A stretch of DNA of 64,000 nucleotides. Origin: an uncultured Cyclobacteriaceae bacterium. Its GTDB lineage: Bacteria; Bacteroidota; Bacteroidia; Cytophagales; Cyclobacteriaceae. Where the stretch lies: contig CAKZRQ010000016.1 in assembly GCA_937146645.1 (NCBI GenBank), positions 186,001 to 250,000 on the forward strand, read 5' to 3'. The notes under the pieces were generated by a model. It was given only the letters and a program-made list of their open reading frames with translations. It searched no databases and was not told the origin of the DNA. Position 1 is the first letter of the stretch; each line of letters starts with the position of its first letter. Position numbers and translations under genes: made by a program. This document shows, one piece after another, positions 1 to 8,916 of this stretch.

Positions 1-179
1 GAATTGCAAAAATTTCAAAAATTCTACTCAAATCTGGAGGAAGACTATACTTTGAAATTCATGAGGAATTTGGAAGTGAGATAACTGAATTACTTCAAAC
101 TGAGGGGTATGAATCCATAGAAATCAGGAAGGATTTGAACGGAAAAGATAGAATGGCTAGAGCTATCTGGCAGCCTTAA
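1..179 (+). CDS. prmC: PrmC (release factor glutamine methyltransferase), C-terminal fragment
   Basis: Only the last 58 codons are inside the window; the frame opens at base 3 and ends with TAA at 177-179. The visible tail contains GGRLYFEIHEEFG and ends in IRKDLNGKDRMARA, which is the typical C-terminus of PrmC/HemK. PrmC N5-methylates the glutamine of the GGQ motif in peptide chain release factors, using S-adenosylmethionine. The catalytic NPPY motif lies upstream of the window and cannot be checked. The gene runs convergently into the TPK-like gene and overlaps it by 17 bases. Confidence 0.8.
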   Translation, partial: IAKISKILLKSGGRLYFEIHEEFGSEITELLQTEGYESIEIRKDLNGKDRMARAIWQP

Positions 180-783
180 GCTCTTCGCCTATCCAGAAAA
201 TCTCCTTGGCCTCCAGACTAGTCGTTCCCTCCGGCACTTCAATTTGTGTCAAATACAAATTAGGGACAATTCTATCCTCGGAATCACTACTAATTTGAAT
301 TGGCAAATCATCCTTTGCCAATAGTCTCAATGTCGACTCCATAAACCACTTGGAAAGCTTTCCATGTCTCACCGAGTAGTATTTCCAGTCGTGATCGATA
401 ATCGTTAGGTTGATTTTTTCCAGCAGTGGATGCAAGTCAAGAAATTTGGAGTGATCAAATCCTACCAGATGCGCCGCGAAATGATCTGTAGCTAGCAGAT
501 ATCGAATTCCATTTTCTAAAAATGCATCACTTTCTGATTGTAAAAACTTCAAGGGATACTGTTCTTCGAGCATATTCTTATGGCTGGACTGAAAGTCTTC
601 TGTTGAGATCAAAACATCCACTTTGATCCCCCAGCTGAGTACCTTTTCCAGAGAATGTTCTGTGACAATTACCGTGGGCACCCATTCCAGCATTGGCCCG
701 ATTTTGTCGAAAGAAATTCCATCAGTTTCAAGGATAAAGACTGCAGGTTCTTGTTGTTCTTTGACAAAGTGATGCGAGGACAT
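163..783 (-). CDS. Thiamine pyrophosphokinase-like protein, active site altered
   Basis: This 206-residue protein resembles the short thiamine pyrophosphokinase-like proteins of Bacteroidota: an N-terminal alpha/beta half (VIVTEHSLEKVLSWGIKVDVL) and a C-terminal part with DHDWKYYSVRHGKLSKWF. True thiamine pyrophosphokinases carry a GDFDS-type metal-binding motif after the VDVL strand. Here that place reads ISTEDF (residues 59-64), so the conserved aspartates are mostly lost. It may be a degenerate paralogue or have another role. It is the second gene of a minus-strand pair: its ATG overlaps the TAA of the M19 dipeptidase by one base, so translation is probably coupled. Family assignment is from resemblance only. 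Confidence 0.5.
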   Translation of the reverse strand: MSSHHFVKEQQEPAVFILETDGISFDKIGPMLEWVPTVIVTEHSLEKVLSWGIKVDVLISTEDFQSSHKNMLEEQYPLKFLQSESDAFLENGIRYLLATDHFAAHLVGFDHSKFLDLHPLLEKINLTIIDHDWKYYSVRHGKLSKWFMESTLRLLAKDDLPIQISSDSEDRIVPNLYLTQIEVPEGTTSLEAKEIFWIGEELKAAR

Positions 784-1772
784 TAGCTCCAGAGTTTTTG
801 ATAAAAGTTGATGACATTTTTATAAGCCAAATCTCTTAGACTCTCTTCATTCAAAGAGGATCCAAGGTGCGCTAAAATCGATGGATATTTGCTGGCATTT
901 TCTGCAAGTGGGAAGTAAAAAGGAAAGCGATTTGGGTCTGGAAAATCTTTGGTGTAAAAGAAGTCAGCTCCAAAGCAGATGCTTTTTTCAGCGCCATTTT
1001 CAAAAGCATATAGAATGTGCTCATAAAGTCGCTCAGGGACTTTGTCATCCAAAAAGGCCCTTAGAAAATTTACCCCTAAAACTCCACCTCGTCCAATGAC
1101 CTCCTGAGCAAACTCATCTGAAATATTCCTTTTGTGATTCCAGATGGATCGGAAATTCGAATGGCTGGCAATGACCGGAATGTCCAATCCTTGACTATCG
1201 ATGTGGGTTAAAATTCCTTCGGCTAATTCATCTGATGTATGAGAGAGATCAACAGGAATTTTTAATCCATCCATTAAATCAAGAAGCTTTTTGCCATCAT
1301 CCTTGATTCCAATACTTGAAGTGTAATTTCCACCTCCGAACCTGTTTTCAGTATGATGAGTCAGACTGATATAGGCAAGCTGACCCGTCAGTCTTCGAAT
1401 TTCCTCAAACTGATGTTCTATCTCCGAAAATGAAACGTCTTCATTTCCCAGCCCAGCAGCATTCTCAATGGATGCGATTAGGGATACCTTTTTAAGCTTT
1501 GGCCATGAGGCCAAATCACCATCTAGATGTGTGAGATCATCAGAATATTTCGAAGGAAGCTCACTAAAAACTCTAGCCTGATTCAAAGCTGATTTCATGG
1601 AATCTGGAGAAACGCCGGTGTAAATGGCACAAACCTGAGTTTTGACATTTCCTTCCTGAAGAAAAGGAACCGCACAAGGCAAATGCTCACTGGCATCATA
1701 TGGACTTGCATCAGGATACTTCCCTAGGAAGGAGAGCAAGTCACAGTGCATGTCAAAAACCGGAAGACTCAT
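783..1772 (-). CDS. Membrane dipeptidase, peptidase family M19
   Basis: A 329-residue TIM-barrel zinc dipeptidase of the renal dipeptidase family, which hydrolyses dipeptides including those with a D-residue at the second position. The metal ligands expected for the family are visible: H9 and D11 in the FDMHCD start, E103 in IENAAG, H178 in DLSHTSD, H204 in SHSN and D270 in FGAD. I place the start at the ATG at 1772, immediately before this core. The frame is open to a TTG at 1802, but that adds ten residues the family does not have. No signal peptide is seen, so it is probably cytoplasmic. The downstream TPK-like gene starts on its last base. Confidence 0.85.
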   Translation of the reverse strand: MSLPVFDMHCDLLSFLGKYPDASPYDASEHLPCAVPFLQEGNVKTQVCAIYTGVSPDSMKSALNQARVFSELPSKYSDDLTHLDGDLASWPKLKKVSLIASIENAAGLGNEDVSFSEIEHQFEEIRRLTGQLAYISLTHHTENRFGGGNYTSSIGIKDDGKKLLDLMDGLKIPVDLSHTSDELAEGILTHIDSQGLDIPVIASHSNFRSIWNHKRNISDEFAQEVIGRGGVLGVNFLRAFLDDKVPERLYEHILYAFENGAEKSICFGADFFYTKDFPDPNRFPFYFPLAENASKYPSILAHLGSSLNEESLRDLAYKNVINFYQKLWS

Positions 1773-1858
1773 ATTAGGGACGTTTGAAACAAAGTAAACC
1801 AAAAATCAATTGGATTTTAATACTTTTAATTCCGATCAGATAATAATCGAAAGCAGAC

Positions 1859-2371
1859 ATGAGTATTTCTAAGCCCTTCAATTTTAATAAGTGGATCGAT
1901 GATAATCGGCATTTGCTGAAACCGCCGGTTGGAAATCAACAAGTTTATAAAGGCAATGATGATTTTATAGTCATGGTGGTTGGCGGTCCAAATGCCCGCA
2001 AGGATTATCACTATGAGGAAGGGGAAGAATTTTTTTACCAGGTGGAGGGAGATATCGTCCTTAAGATTATTGAGGATGGTGAACCGAAAGATGTGGAAAT
2101 CAAAGAAGGAGAGATTTTCCTGCTTCCGCCAAAGGTTCCCCATTCTCCACAGCGCCCTGCGAATACCGTGGGTTTAGTCATGGAACGCTATCGCAAAAAA
2201 GGTGAAAAGGATGGCTTCCTTTGGTTCTGCGAAAACTGTGGAAATAAGCTTCATGAAGAATATGTGGAGCTCACGGATATCGTAAATCAGCTTCCTCCGA
2301 TTATGGAGAGATTTTGGAATGACGATAAGAAGAGGACTTGCACCGTTTGCGGGACTTACATGAAGAAATAA
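1859..2371 (+). CDS. nbaC: 3-hydroxyanthranilate 3,4-dioxygenase
   Basis: A 170-residue cupin that opens the ring of 3-hydroxyanthranilate to give aminocarboxymuconate semialdehyde, the precursor of quinolinate. The iron ligands H51, E57 and H95 and the substrate-binding residues R47 and R99, plus E109, fall where they do in the characterised bacterial enzyme. The C-terminus has a rubredoxin-like site, C124/C127 and C161/C164, a feature of the bacterial subfamily. It is the first of three kynurenine-pathway genes on the plus strand, 30 bases before kynureninase. Also known as haao in eukaryotes. Confidence 0.95.
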   Translation: MSISKPFNFNKWIDDNRHLLKPPVGNQQVYKGNDDFIVMVVGGPNARKDYHYEEGEEFFYQVEGDIVLKIIEDGEPKDVEIKEGEIFLLPPKVPHSPQRPANTVGLVMERYRKKGEKDGFLWFCENCGNKLHEEYVELTDIVNQLPPIMERFWNDDKKRTCTVCGTYMKK

Positions 2372-2401
2372 ACACTTTCTTTCTTCCAGGATTATACATC
2401 T

Positions 2402-3688
2402 ATGAGCAAAATCGACTATCAGTTTAGCGAGGAATTTGCAAACCAAATGGATCAGAATGATTCGCTTGCAAGCTTTCGTGAAGAATTCATATTCCCTCAG
2501 ATCAATGGCAAATCAGCGATCTATTTTTGTGGGAACTCTTTGGGCCTACAGCCCAAAAATGCCAGAGCCTACATCGATAAAGAATTGCAAAACTGGGGTA
2601 ATCTGGCTGTAGATGGACATTTTGAGGGTGAGGATGCATGGATGTTTATTCGCCAAAAATCAAAGCCCGCCCTGGCGGAGATAGTTGGAGCTCATACCCA
2701 CGAGGTAGTGGCCATGAACAACCTCACGAGTAATCTACACTTTTTGCTGGTCAGTTTTTACCAGCCACAAGGCAAAAGAAATAAGATCATTTGTGAGGCT
2801 GGTGCCTTTCCTTCTGATCAGTATGCTCTAGAGAGTCAAGCCAAGTTCCATGGCTTGAATCCTGATGAGGTTATCATTGAGCTTTCGCCCAGAGAAGGTG
2901 AGCATACCCTTCGAACTGAGGACATCAATCAAAAAATCGATGAGATAGGAGATGAGTTGGCACTTGTGATGATGGGGGGAATCCAATATTATTCCGGACA
3001 GCTATTCGATATGAAATCAATTACTGAATCGGCTCATAAAGTCGGTGCATACTGCGGATTTGATTTAGCTCATGCTATGGGAAATGCTCCTTTAAGTCTC
3101 CATGATTGGGGTGTAGATTTTGGAACATGGTGCAGTTATAAGTACTTGAATTCAGGACCTGGGAATATTTCAGGAATTTTCGTTCACGAGCGATTCGCTG
3201 ATAGCATGGATTTGCCAAGATTTGCTGGCTGGTGGGGACACGATGAGGATCAGAGGTTCCTTATGGAGAAGGGTTTTATTCCGATGCATGGCGCGGATGG
3301 ATGGCAAGTTGCAAATTCCAACGTCTTAGCCTTGGCGGCACATCAGGCTTCCCTTGATTTGTTCCACAAAGCAGGGATGGAAAACCTGAGGAAAAAGAGT
3401 GAAGCCTTAACTGGGTATCTGGAATTTTTAATTGATGCAATAAGCGGAGAATCAGGAGTTTTGGAAATAATTACACCAAGAAACCCCTCTGAAAGAGGTT
3501 GTCAGTTATCTTTGCTGATTCATAAAGGAGGTAAGGCAGTCTTTGACACTTGGTACGGACAGGGTGTAGTAGGCGACTGGAGGAATCCAAATGTGATCAG
3601 ACTTGCTCCCACTCCTATGTATAATAGCTTCACGGACGTATATAAATTTGGTCGGATTTTGGAACGATCCCTTGCAGAGTTCGCTTAA
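2402..3688 (+). CDS. kynU: Kynureninase
   Basis: A 428-residue fold-type I PLP enzyme that cleaves kynurenine or 3-hydroxykynurenine to (3-hydroxy)anthranilate and alanine. Recognisable segments are FCGNSLGLQP near residue 42, FDLAHAMGN near 220 (D221 should bind the PLP pyridine nitrogen) and SYKYLNSGPG, where K247 is the expected Schiff-base lysine. The substrate-side GWWGH segment follows. Length is normal. It lies between the dioxygenase and the monooxygenase of the same pathway, with gaps of 30 and 25 bases, so the three are very likely co-transcribed. Confidence 0.95.
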   Translation: MSKIDYQFSEEFANQMDQNDSLASFREEFIFPQINGKSAIYFCGNSLGLQPKNARAYIDKELQNWGNLAVDGHFEGEDAWMFIRQKSKPALAEIVGAHTHEVVAMNNLTSNLHFLLVSFYQPQGKRNKIICEAGAFPSDQYALESQAKFHGLNPDEVIIELSPREGEHTLRTEDINQKIDEIGDELALVMMGGIQYYSGQLFDMKSITESAHKVGAYCGFDLAHAMGNAPLSLHDWGVDFGTWCSYKYLNSGPGNISGIFVHERFADSMDLPRFAGWWGHDEDQRFLMEKGFIPMHGADGWQVANSNVLALAAHQASLDLFHKAGMENLRKKSEALTGYLEFLIDAISGESGVLEIITPRNPSERGCQLSLLIHKGGKAVFDTWYGQGVVGDWRNPNVIRLAPTPMYNSFTDVYKFGRILERSLAEFA

Positions 3689-3713
3689 TGTCTTGATAGT
3701 AAATTAGTTCCTG

Positions 3714-5066
3714 ATGAAAAATAATGAGGTAACTCTTCTTGGCGCTGGCTTGATCGGCTCTCTGATGTCCATCTACTTCCAGAGACAGGGGTTGAATGTC
3801 AAGGTGTATGATAAGCGACCAGACACGAGAAAGACTCCTTTCACTGAAGGCGGGCGATCCATTAATATGGCTTTGAGCCATAGAGGATGGAAAAGTCTTG
3901 AGCAGGTTGGATTGAAAGATCAGGTTTTGCCTTTTGCTATTCCAATGTATGGCAGAAGGATTCATGATGAGCATGGAGGAACTACCTTTGCGCCTTACGG
4001 CAAAGAAGATCAGGCTATTTATTCTATCTCAAGAAGTGGATTTAATCAGTTATTGGCTGAAGAAGCTGAGAGGCTGGGAGCTGAATTTATCTTCGATCAC
4101 AAAGCAGTAGAAACTGACTTCAGGACTCAAGAGATAACTTTTGAGACTCCTGAGGGGGAAAAGAAAATCCAATCCGACGTGATCATTGGTGCGGATGGGG
4201 CCTATTCGTCTTTGCGCATGGCCATGCAAAAGCAAATCCGATTTAACTATCGTCAAGAGTATATTTCTCATGGATATAAAGAATTGACCATTCCGGCAAC
4301 CGCCGATGGTGAGTTCGCCATGGATCCAAATGCATTGCATATCTGGCCAAGAGGGAAATTTATGCTAATTGCTCTCCCTAACCCAGACAAGTCTTTCACC
4401 TGTACCTTGTTCCTGCCTTTTGAAGGGACAAAGGTTTGTTTTGACAAAATTGAAGATGCTCGAGATTTGACTAGCGTTTTCAAAGCCTATTTTGAGGATG
4501 CTTATCAGCTCATGCCTGACTTGACAGAGGAGTTCTTTAGAAACCCAACCTCTGCCTTGATCAATGTAGAGTGTTATCCCTGGGTGCAAGGCCAAAGCCT
4601 ACTGATAGGAGATGCCTCCCATGCCATGGTGCCCTTTTATGGTCAGGGGATGAATTGCGGATTTGAAGATTGCTTCATTCTGAATGGTCTGATTGAAAAG
4701 TATGGAACGAGCAGCTGGGATATGGTTTTTGAGAAATTCCAGAAAATCAGAAAAGGTGATACCGCAGCTATCTGCCAAATGGCCATGGATAATTTCGTAG
4801 AGATGCGTGATTCAGTGGCCGATCCTAAGTTTATGCTCAGAAAGAAAATTGAAGCGAAGCTTCATGAACTTTACCCCAAAGACTGGATTCCACTTTATAC
4901 CATGGTTACTTTTTCGGATATCCCATATTCTGAAGCTTATGCTCAAGGGAAACTGCAGGAAGCCATAATGGATAAGGTGATGGCGAATCCTCTGATTACG
5001 GAGAATTGGGATAAAATGGATTACGAAGAGATCATTAATCAACTTGATTCAGCCAAAGCAGTCTAA
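3714..5066 (+). CDS. kmo: Kynurenine 3-monooxygenase
   Basis: A 450-residue class A FAD monooxygenase that hydroxylates L-kynurenine at C3 with NADPH and oxygen. The N-terminal GAGLIGS motif (10-16) binds the ADP part of FAD. The second FAD motif GDASHAMVPFYGQGMN lies at about 299-314, with the GQGMN signature typical of KMO. The RSINMALSHRG segment near residue 50 is also typical. It is the last gene of the kynurenine block, and its stop codon sits in the loop of the terminator hairpin. Tryptophan 2,3-dioxygenase and formamidase, needed for the first steps, are not in this window. Confidence 0.95.
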   Translation: MKNNEVTLLGAGLIGSLMSIYFQRQGLNVKVYDKRPDTRKTPFTEGGRSINMALSHRGWKSLEQVGLKDQVLPFAIPMYGRRIHDEHGGTTFAPYGKEDQAIYSISRSGFNQLLAEEAERLGAEFIFDHKAVETDFRTQEITFETPEGEKKIQSDVIIGADGAYSSLRMAMQKQIRFNYRQEYISHGYKELTIPATADGEFAMDPNALHIWPRGKFMLIALPNPDKSFTCTLFLPFEGTKVCFDKIEDARDLTSVFKAYFEDAYQLMPDLTEEFFRNPTSALINVECYPWVQGQSLLIGDASHAMVPFYGQGMNCGFEDCFILNGLIEKYGTSSWDMVFEKFQKIRKGDTAAICQMAMDNFVEMRDSVADPKFMLRKKIEAKLHELYPKDWIPLYTMVTFSDIPYSEAYAQGKLQEAIMDKVMANPLITENWDKMDYEEIINQLDSAKAV

Positions 5067-5085
5067 GGACTGCTTTTTCGTTTTT
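5055..5085 (+). terminator. Rho-independent terminator of the kynurenine operon
   Basis: A 9-bp perfect stem, AAAGCAGTC (5055-5063) with GACTGCTTT (5068-5076), has a four-base loop, TAAG, and is followed by TTCGTTTTT. The kmo stop codon TAA occupies the loop, so the last coding triplets form the left arm. Confidence 0.85.
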
Positions 5086-5236
5086 AGGGATCGCTGCCCA
5101 ATTTCAAATGGATTTTTTACCGAATGTCCCGGATGGCTTTGGGAATACCATCATTTAATGGTAAAATATATTCACTTAACTGATTTTCAGGCAGGTTAAT
5201 GCGGAATAGTCAGTTTAGGAATACCCAAAAATATCC

Positions 5237-7795
5237 ATGATGTTACGTAATTTATTCATTGGCTCTGCTGTTGGACTGTTGCTGTTGACGGCTTGTGAAG
5301 AAAGAAAGAGCATTCCTGTTGAAACAGAGGATTCGCCTGCGCGATCTGCCGAAGAGGAGATGGAGACCTTTGTCCTCGAAGAAGGCTTCAAGATTCAATT
5401 AGTAGCTTCCGAACCCCTTGTCCAAGATCCAATTGCTATGTCTTTCGATGAAGATGGTAGACTTTGGGTGGTGGAGATGCGAGGATTCATGACTGATCTG
5501 GAAGGATCCGAAGAGGATAAACCTATAGGGCGAATATCCATTCTTGAAGATTTGGACTCAGATGGTCAGATGGACAAAGGAACCGTCTACTTGGATAGCC
5601 TTGTCATGCCGAGAGCTGTGGGATTGGTTAAAGGTGGAGCATTGGTCGCTGAGAATAATTCACTCTGGTTGACTCAGGATTTAGATGGTGACTTGGTTGC
5701 TGATACCAAAGTTCTTTTTGATTCTACCTACTCCCAAAATGGTATTCCTGAACATTCGGATAATGGATTGCTTCGAGGAATGGATAATTGGTATTACTCA
5801 GCCAAATCCAAACTAAGATATAGAGAAATCGATGGTGAATGGATCCGGGATAGTACCGAGGCCAGAGGCCAATGGGGGCTTAGCCAGGATGATGAAGGTC
5901 GATTGATTTATAATTACAATTGGTCCCAGCTGCATGGAGATTTAGTTCCTCCGAATTACCTATCCAGAAATGCTAACCATAAACCTTCAACGGGAATCGA
6001 TCATGGTCTAACCATAGATCGAAAGGTCTTCCCTATTCGTTCAAATCCTGCAGTGAATCGGGGCTACATTCCCGGGACTCTTGATGAGCGAAATCGATTA
6101 TTGGAATTTACAGCTGCTTGCTCTCCCGTTGTTTATCGAAGTGAGACTTTCCCTCAAGAATACTATGGAAATATATTCGTTTGTGAGCCATCTGGTAATT
6201 TGATTAAACGTAATGTGGTGGAAGAGAATGGCGCTATTCTTAGTGCTTTTGATCCTAATCCGGGATTTGAATTTTTAGCTTCTACGGATGAGCGCTTCAG
6301 ACCCACCAACACGGCACTAGGACCAGACGGAGGTCTTTACATTTCTGATATGTATCGCGGTCTGATTCAGCATGGAGCTTATGTGACGCCATATTTGAAA
6401 GAGCAAACTATTGAGCGTGGATTGGTTTTACCAGTTCATTTAGGAAGAATTTGGAGAATTGTACCGGAGGATTGGGAGCCAACACCTAGTCCAAAATACT
6501 CTCAGGCGAACACCGAAGAATTGATTCAGGCGCTCGCTCATGAAAATGGATGGCATAGAGATATGGCCCAGAGATTATTGGTAGAAAGGAATGATCCAGT
6601 CTCAGTTCAATTATTGAATGAGACCTTAAGAGAAAGTGATTCCGATAAAGCTAAGCTTCATGCACTATGGGCGTTGGAAGGTTTGGGGGCATTGGATAAA
6701 TCTATACTTTTTGAATTGCTGAATGAGAATTCTATTCCCTTGAAGAATGCAGCTATTCGACTTCTGGAAAGAGAAGCAAAGAATTCCGAAGGGATTAGAG
6801 TCCAATTGGCTCAAGTGTTGGATCAAATGTCCAAGACCCAAAACCAGAAGGAAGCCTTGCAGATTGCCTTAAGTTCAGAGGCTCTCGAGACATCCTCAGC
6901 GATTGAAACGGTGATGCCTCTTCTTGCCAATCATGGAGAGGAGCCCTTGATTCGGGATGCAGTGATGAGTAGTCTTGAAGGTAGAGAGTTTGAGCTGATG
7001 CAGGCTGTTTGGGATAACCCAAATTGGTCGGAAACTAGTATAGACCGGGAAATATTTATGGAAAACCTGGCTTCCGCTATGGTCAAAAATGGTAATTCCG
7101 CTGAGTTGGATAAGACTTTGGCAATGCTCAATACCTCTGATGAGAATTTTGATTGGAAGCAGAAAAGTGTTTTAACTGCAATGGCTATTCAAGCTGCTGA
7201 TCCAGAATATATCGGGTCTATACAGCTAGCTAGTTCTCCTGAGCTATTTTCTCGAGTGGATCTCCCGTTGGATGAAAAAAAATCAACGGCTTTGAAGAGC
7301 CTCTTTTCATGGCCCGGACACGAGCCTGAGTGGATCGCTAGCTCGGCTGGACTTTTAGATGAGGGGGCCAGAAAGCAGTTTGCAGAAGGACGACAGAAAT
7401 ACTTGACCAGCTGCGCAGGTTGTCATGGATCGGATGGAAAAGGAGCCACTAGAATGGGACCTCCTTTAGCTGGATCTGAATGGGTTCTAGGGGATGAAAA
7501 ACGTCTCGCCTTGATTTTGTTGCATGGTATGGAAGGTCCTCTGGAAGTTGGCGGAAAGACGTACGATGCCCCAGATATATTACCGGTAATGCCGGCACAT
7601 TCCACCATGGATGATCGAAGTATTGCTGCCATTCTCACCTACATTAGAAACGAATGGGGTAATGAAGCCCCTCCAATTACCGGCAGAACGGTGGGCTTTA
7701 CGAGGCATCGATCCCAAGGAAGGGTTTACCCCTGGAGTGCACCTGAGCTCAATGAGCATATTGCCAGAGAGGCCGAAACCAAACCTGAGGAATAG
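5237..7795 (+). CDS. PVC-type haem c lipoprotein, putative membrane-bound dehydrogenase
   Basis: An 852-residue exported lipoprotein. The signal peptide ends in LLLLTAC with C20 as the lipidation cysteine. Residues about 40-420 form a beta-propeller-like region of the type found in PVC-type haem-binding proteins (GFKIQLVASEPLVQDPIAMSFDEDGRLWVVEMRG is the family start, quoted here in part as PIAMSFDEDGRLWVVEMRG). An alpha-helical HEAT-like region follows at about 430-700, and then a cytochrome c domain with CAGCH at 726-730. Such proteins are thought to pass electrons from periplasmic sugar oxidation to the respiratory chain; the substrate is unknown. It begins a three-gene plus-strand unit with a Tat-exported TIM-barrel protein six bases downstream and an SDR. 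Confidence 0.85.
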   Translation: MMLRNLFIGSAVGLLLLTACEERKSIPVETEDSPARSAEEEMETFVLEEGFKIQLVASEPLVQDPIAMSFDEDGRLWVVEMRGFMTDLEGSEEDKPIGRISILEDLDSDGQMDKGTVYLDSLVMPRAVGLVKGGALVAENNSLWLTQDLDGDLVADTKVLFDSTYSQNGIPEHSDNGLLRGMDNWYYSAKSKLRYREIDGEWIRDSTEARGQWGLSQDDEGRLIYNYNWSQLHGDLVPPNYLSRNANHKPSTGIDHGLTIDRKVFPIRSNPAVNRGYIPGTLDERNRLLEFTAACSPVVYRSETFPQEYYGNIFVCEPSGNLIKRNVVEENGAILSAFDPNPGFEFLASTDERFRPTNTALGPDGGLYISDMYRGLIQHGAYVTPYLKEQTIERGLVLPVHLGRIWRIVPEDWEPTPSPKYSQANTEELIQALAHENGWHRDMAQRLLVERNDPVSVQLLNETLRESDSDKAKLHALWALEGLGALDKSILFELLNENSIPLKNAAIRLLEREAKNSEGIRVQLAQVLDQMSKTQNQKEALQIALSSEALETSSAIETVMPLLANHGEEPLIRDAVMSSLEGREFELMQAVWDNPNWSETSIDREIFMENLASAMVKNGNSAELDKTLAMLNTSDENFDWKQKSVLTAMAIQAADPEYIGSIQLASSPELFSRVDLPLDEKKSTALKSLFSWPGHEPEWIASSAGLLDEGARKQFAEGRQKYLTSCAGCHGSDGKGATRMGPPLAGSEWVLGDEKRLALILLHGMEGPLEVGGKTYDAPDILPVMPAHSTMDDRSIAAILTYIRNEWGNEAPPITGRTVGFTRHRSQGRVYPWSAPELNEHIAREAETKPEE

Positions 7796-7801
7796 CTAAA
7801 T

Positions 7802-8896
7802 ATGAAAGAGCCCAGCGCATTTTTTGAATCAAATTCCAGAAGAGCCTTTTTACAAAAGTCCGGCTTGGGTCTGCTGGCTTTGACCATGCCATTTACGTCC
7901 TTACCCAAACCTCTACGAGGGGTAGGTATGGGTGTGGTCGTACATTCTTATTGGTCGAGATGGGGAGCGAACAAAGGCTCGGATCAGTATCCTGGTATAG
8001 CAAACGCTATAGAATTGATGCAGCATTGTCATTCCATCGGTGCAGGTGGTGTGCAGGTTGGGGTGAAAGGATGGGCGAATGACTTCGCAAAGCAAGTGCG
8101 TGATGAGAGAGAAAAGCTTGGACTTTATTTGGAAGGAAGCATTGGACTTCCAAAAAATGATGAGCAAGTAGCTGTTTTTGAGAAGGATGTTGCTGCGGCT
8201 AAAGAAGCTGGAGCGTCCGTTTTGAGAACCGCTTGTTTAAGCGGACGCAGATATGAGACCTTTGATTCTGCAGAATCTTATCAAAGCTTCAAGCAAGAAT
8301 CCATTCAGGCAATTCAAAGGGCAGAGCCTATTGTTCGAAAGCATAAAATGAAGCTTGCGGTCGAAAATCATAAGGACTGGTTTTCTCTGGAATTGGTGGA
8401 AATCATTGAAAATACTGGAAGTGAGTGGGTAGGAGCTACGCTTGACTTTGGAAATAATGTCAGTCTCTTGGAGCATCCCATGGAGGTAATCAGGAACCTT
8501 GCACCGGTTTCATTCTCGACACACGTGAAGGATATGGCCGTTAGAGAATATGAAGGTGGATTTTTGCTTTCCGAGGTTCCACTCGGCGAGGGAATCGTCG
8601 ATTTAGAAGAAGCAGTTAAGCTTTGCCAAAAGGCAAATTCAACTATCAGGTTTTCGCTTGAAATGATTACCAGAGATCCCTTGAAGGTTCCTTGCAAAAC
8701 AGATCAGTATTGGCAAACTTTTGAAGAAAAATCAGAAACTACTCTCCAAAGTGCTATGGACTTAGTCAGTGAAAATCGCTTTGCAGGGGACCTGCCAAAG
8801 CTTGAAGGATTAAGTACGGAGGAGAAATTCGCAAATGAAGAAAATAATATTATCGCTTGTTTAGATTACAGCAAATCTGAACTTGGGCTTACATAA
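7802..8896 (+). CDS. Tat-exported sugar phosphate isomerase/epimerase-like protein
   Basis: A 364-residue protein of the xylose isomerase-like TIM-barrel family (AP endonuclease 2 fold). The N-terminus has a twin-arginine signal, SRRAFLQKSG with R13-R14 followed by GLGLLALTMPF, so it should be exported folded to the periplasm. Acidic and histidine residues of the barrel are visible in AVENHKDW, TLDFGN, STHVKDM and SLEMI, consistent with a divalent-metal site. The substrate cannot be told. Its position between a haem c lipoprotein and an SDR suggests a sugar-oxidation or epimerisation pathway. Confidence 0.8.
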   Translation: MKEPSAFFESNSRRAFLQKSGLGLLALTMPFTSLPKPLRGVGMGVVVHSYWSRWGANKGSDQYPGIANAIELMQHCHSIGAGGVQVGVKGWANDFAKQVRDEREKLGLYLEGSIGLPKNDEQVAVFEKDVAAAKEAGASVLRTACLSGRRYETFDSAESYQSFKQESIQAIQRAEPIVRKHKMKLAVENHKDWFSLELVEIIENTGSEWVGATLDFGNNVSLLEHPMEVIRNLAPVSFSTHVKDMAVREYEGGFLLSEVPLGEGIVDLEEAVKLCQKANSTIRFSLEMITRDPLKVPCKTDQYWQTFEEKSETTLQSAMDLVSENRFAGDLPKLEGLSTEEKFANEENNIIACLDYSKSELGLT

Positions 8897-8916
8897 AATC
8901 AATTCAAACCCACACT

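Noticed and set aside
881..1099. Plus-strand frame of 72 codons inside the M19 dipeptidase gene
   Set aside because: It lies fully antisense to a gene with clear catalytic residues and encodes nothing recognisable. The many other frames of this kind were left out for the same reason.
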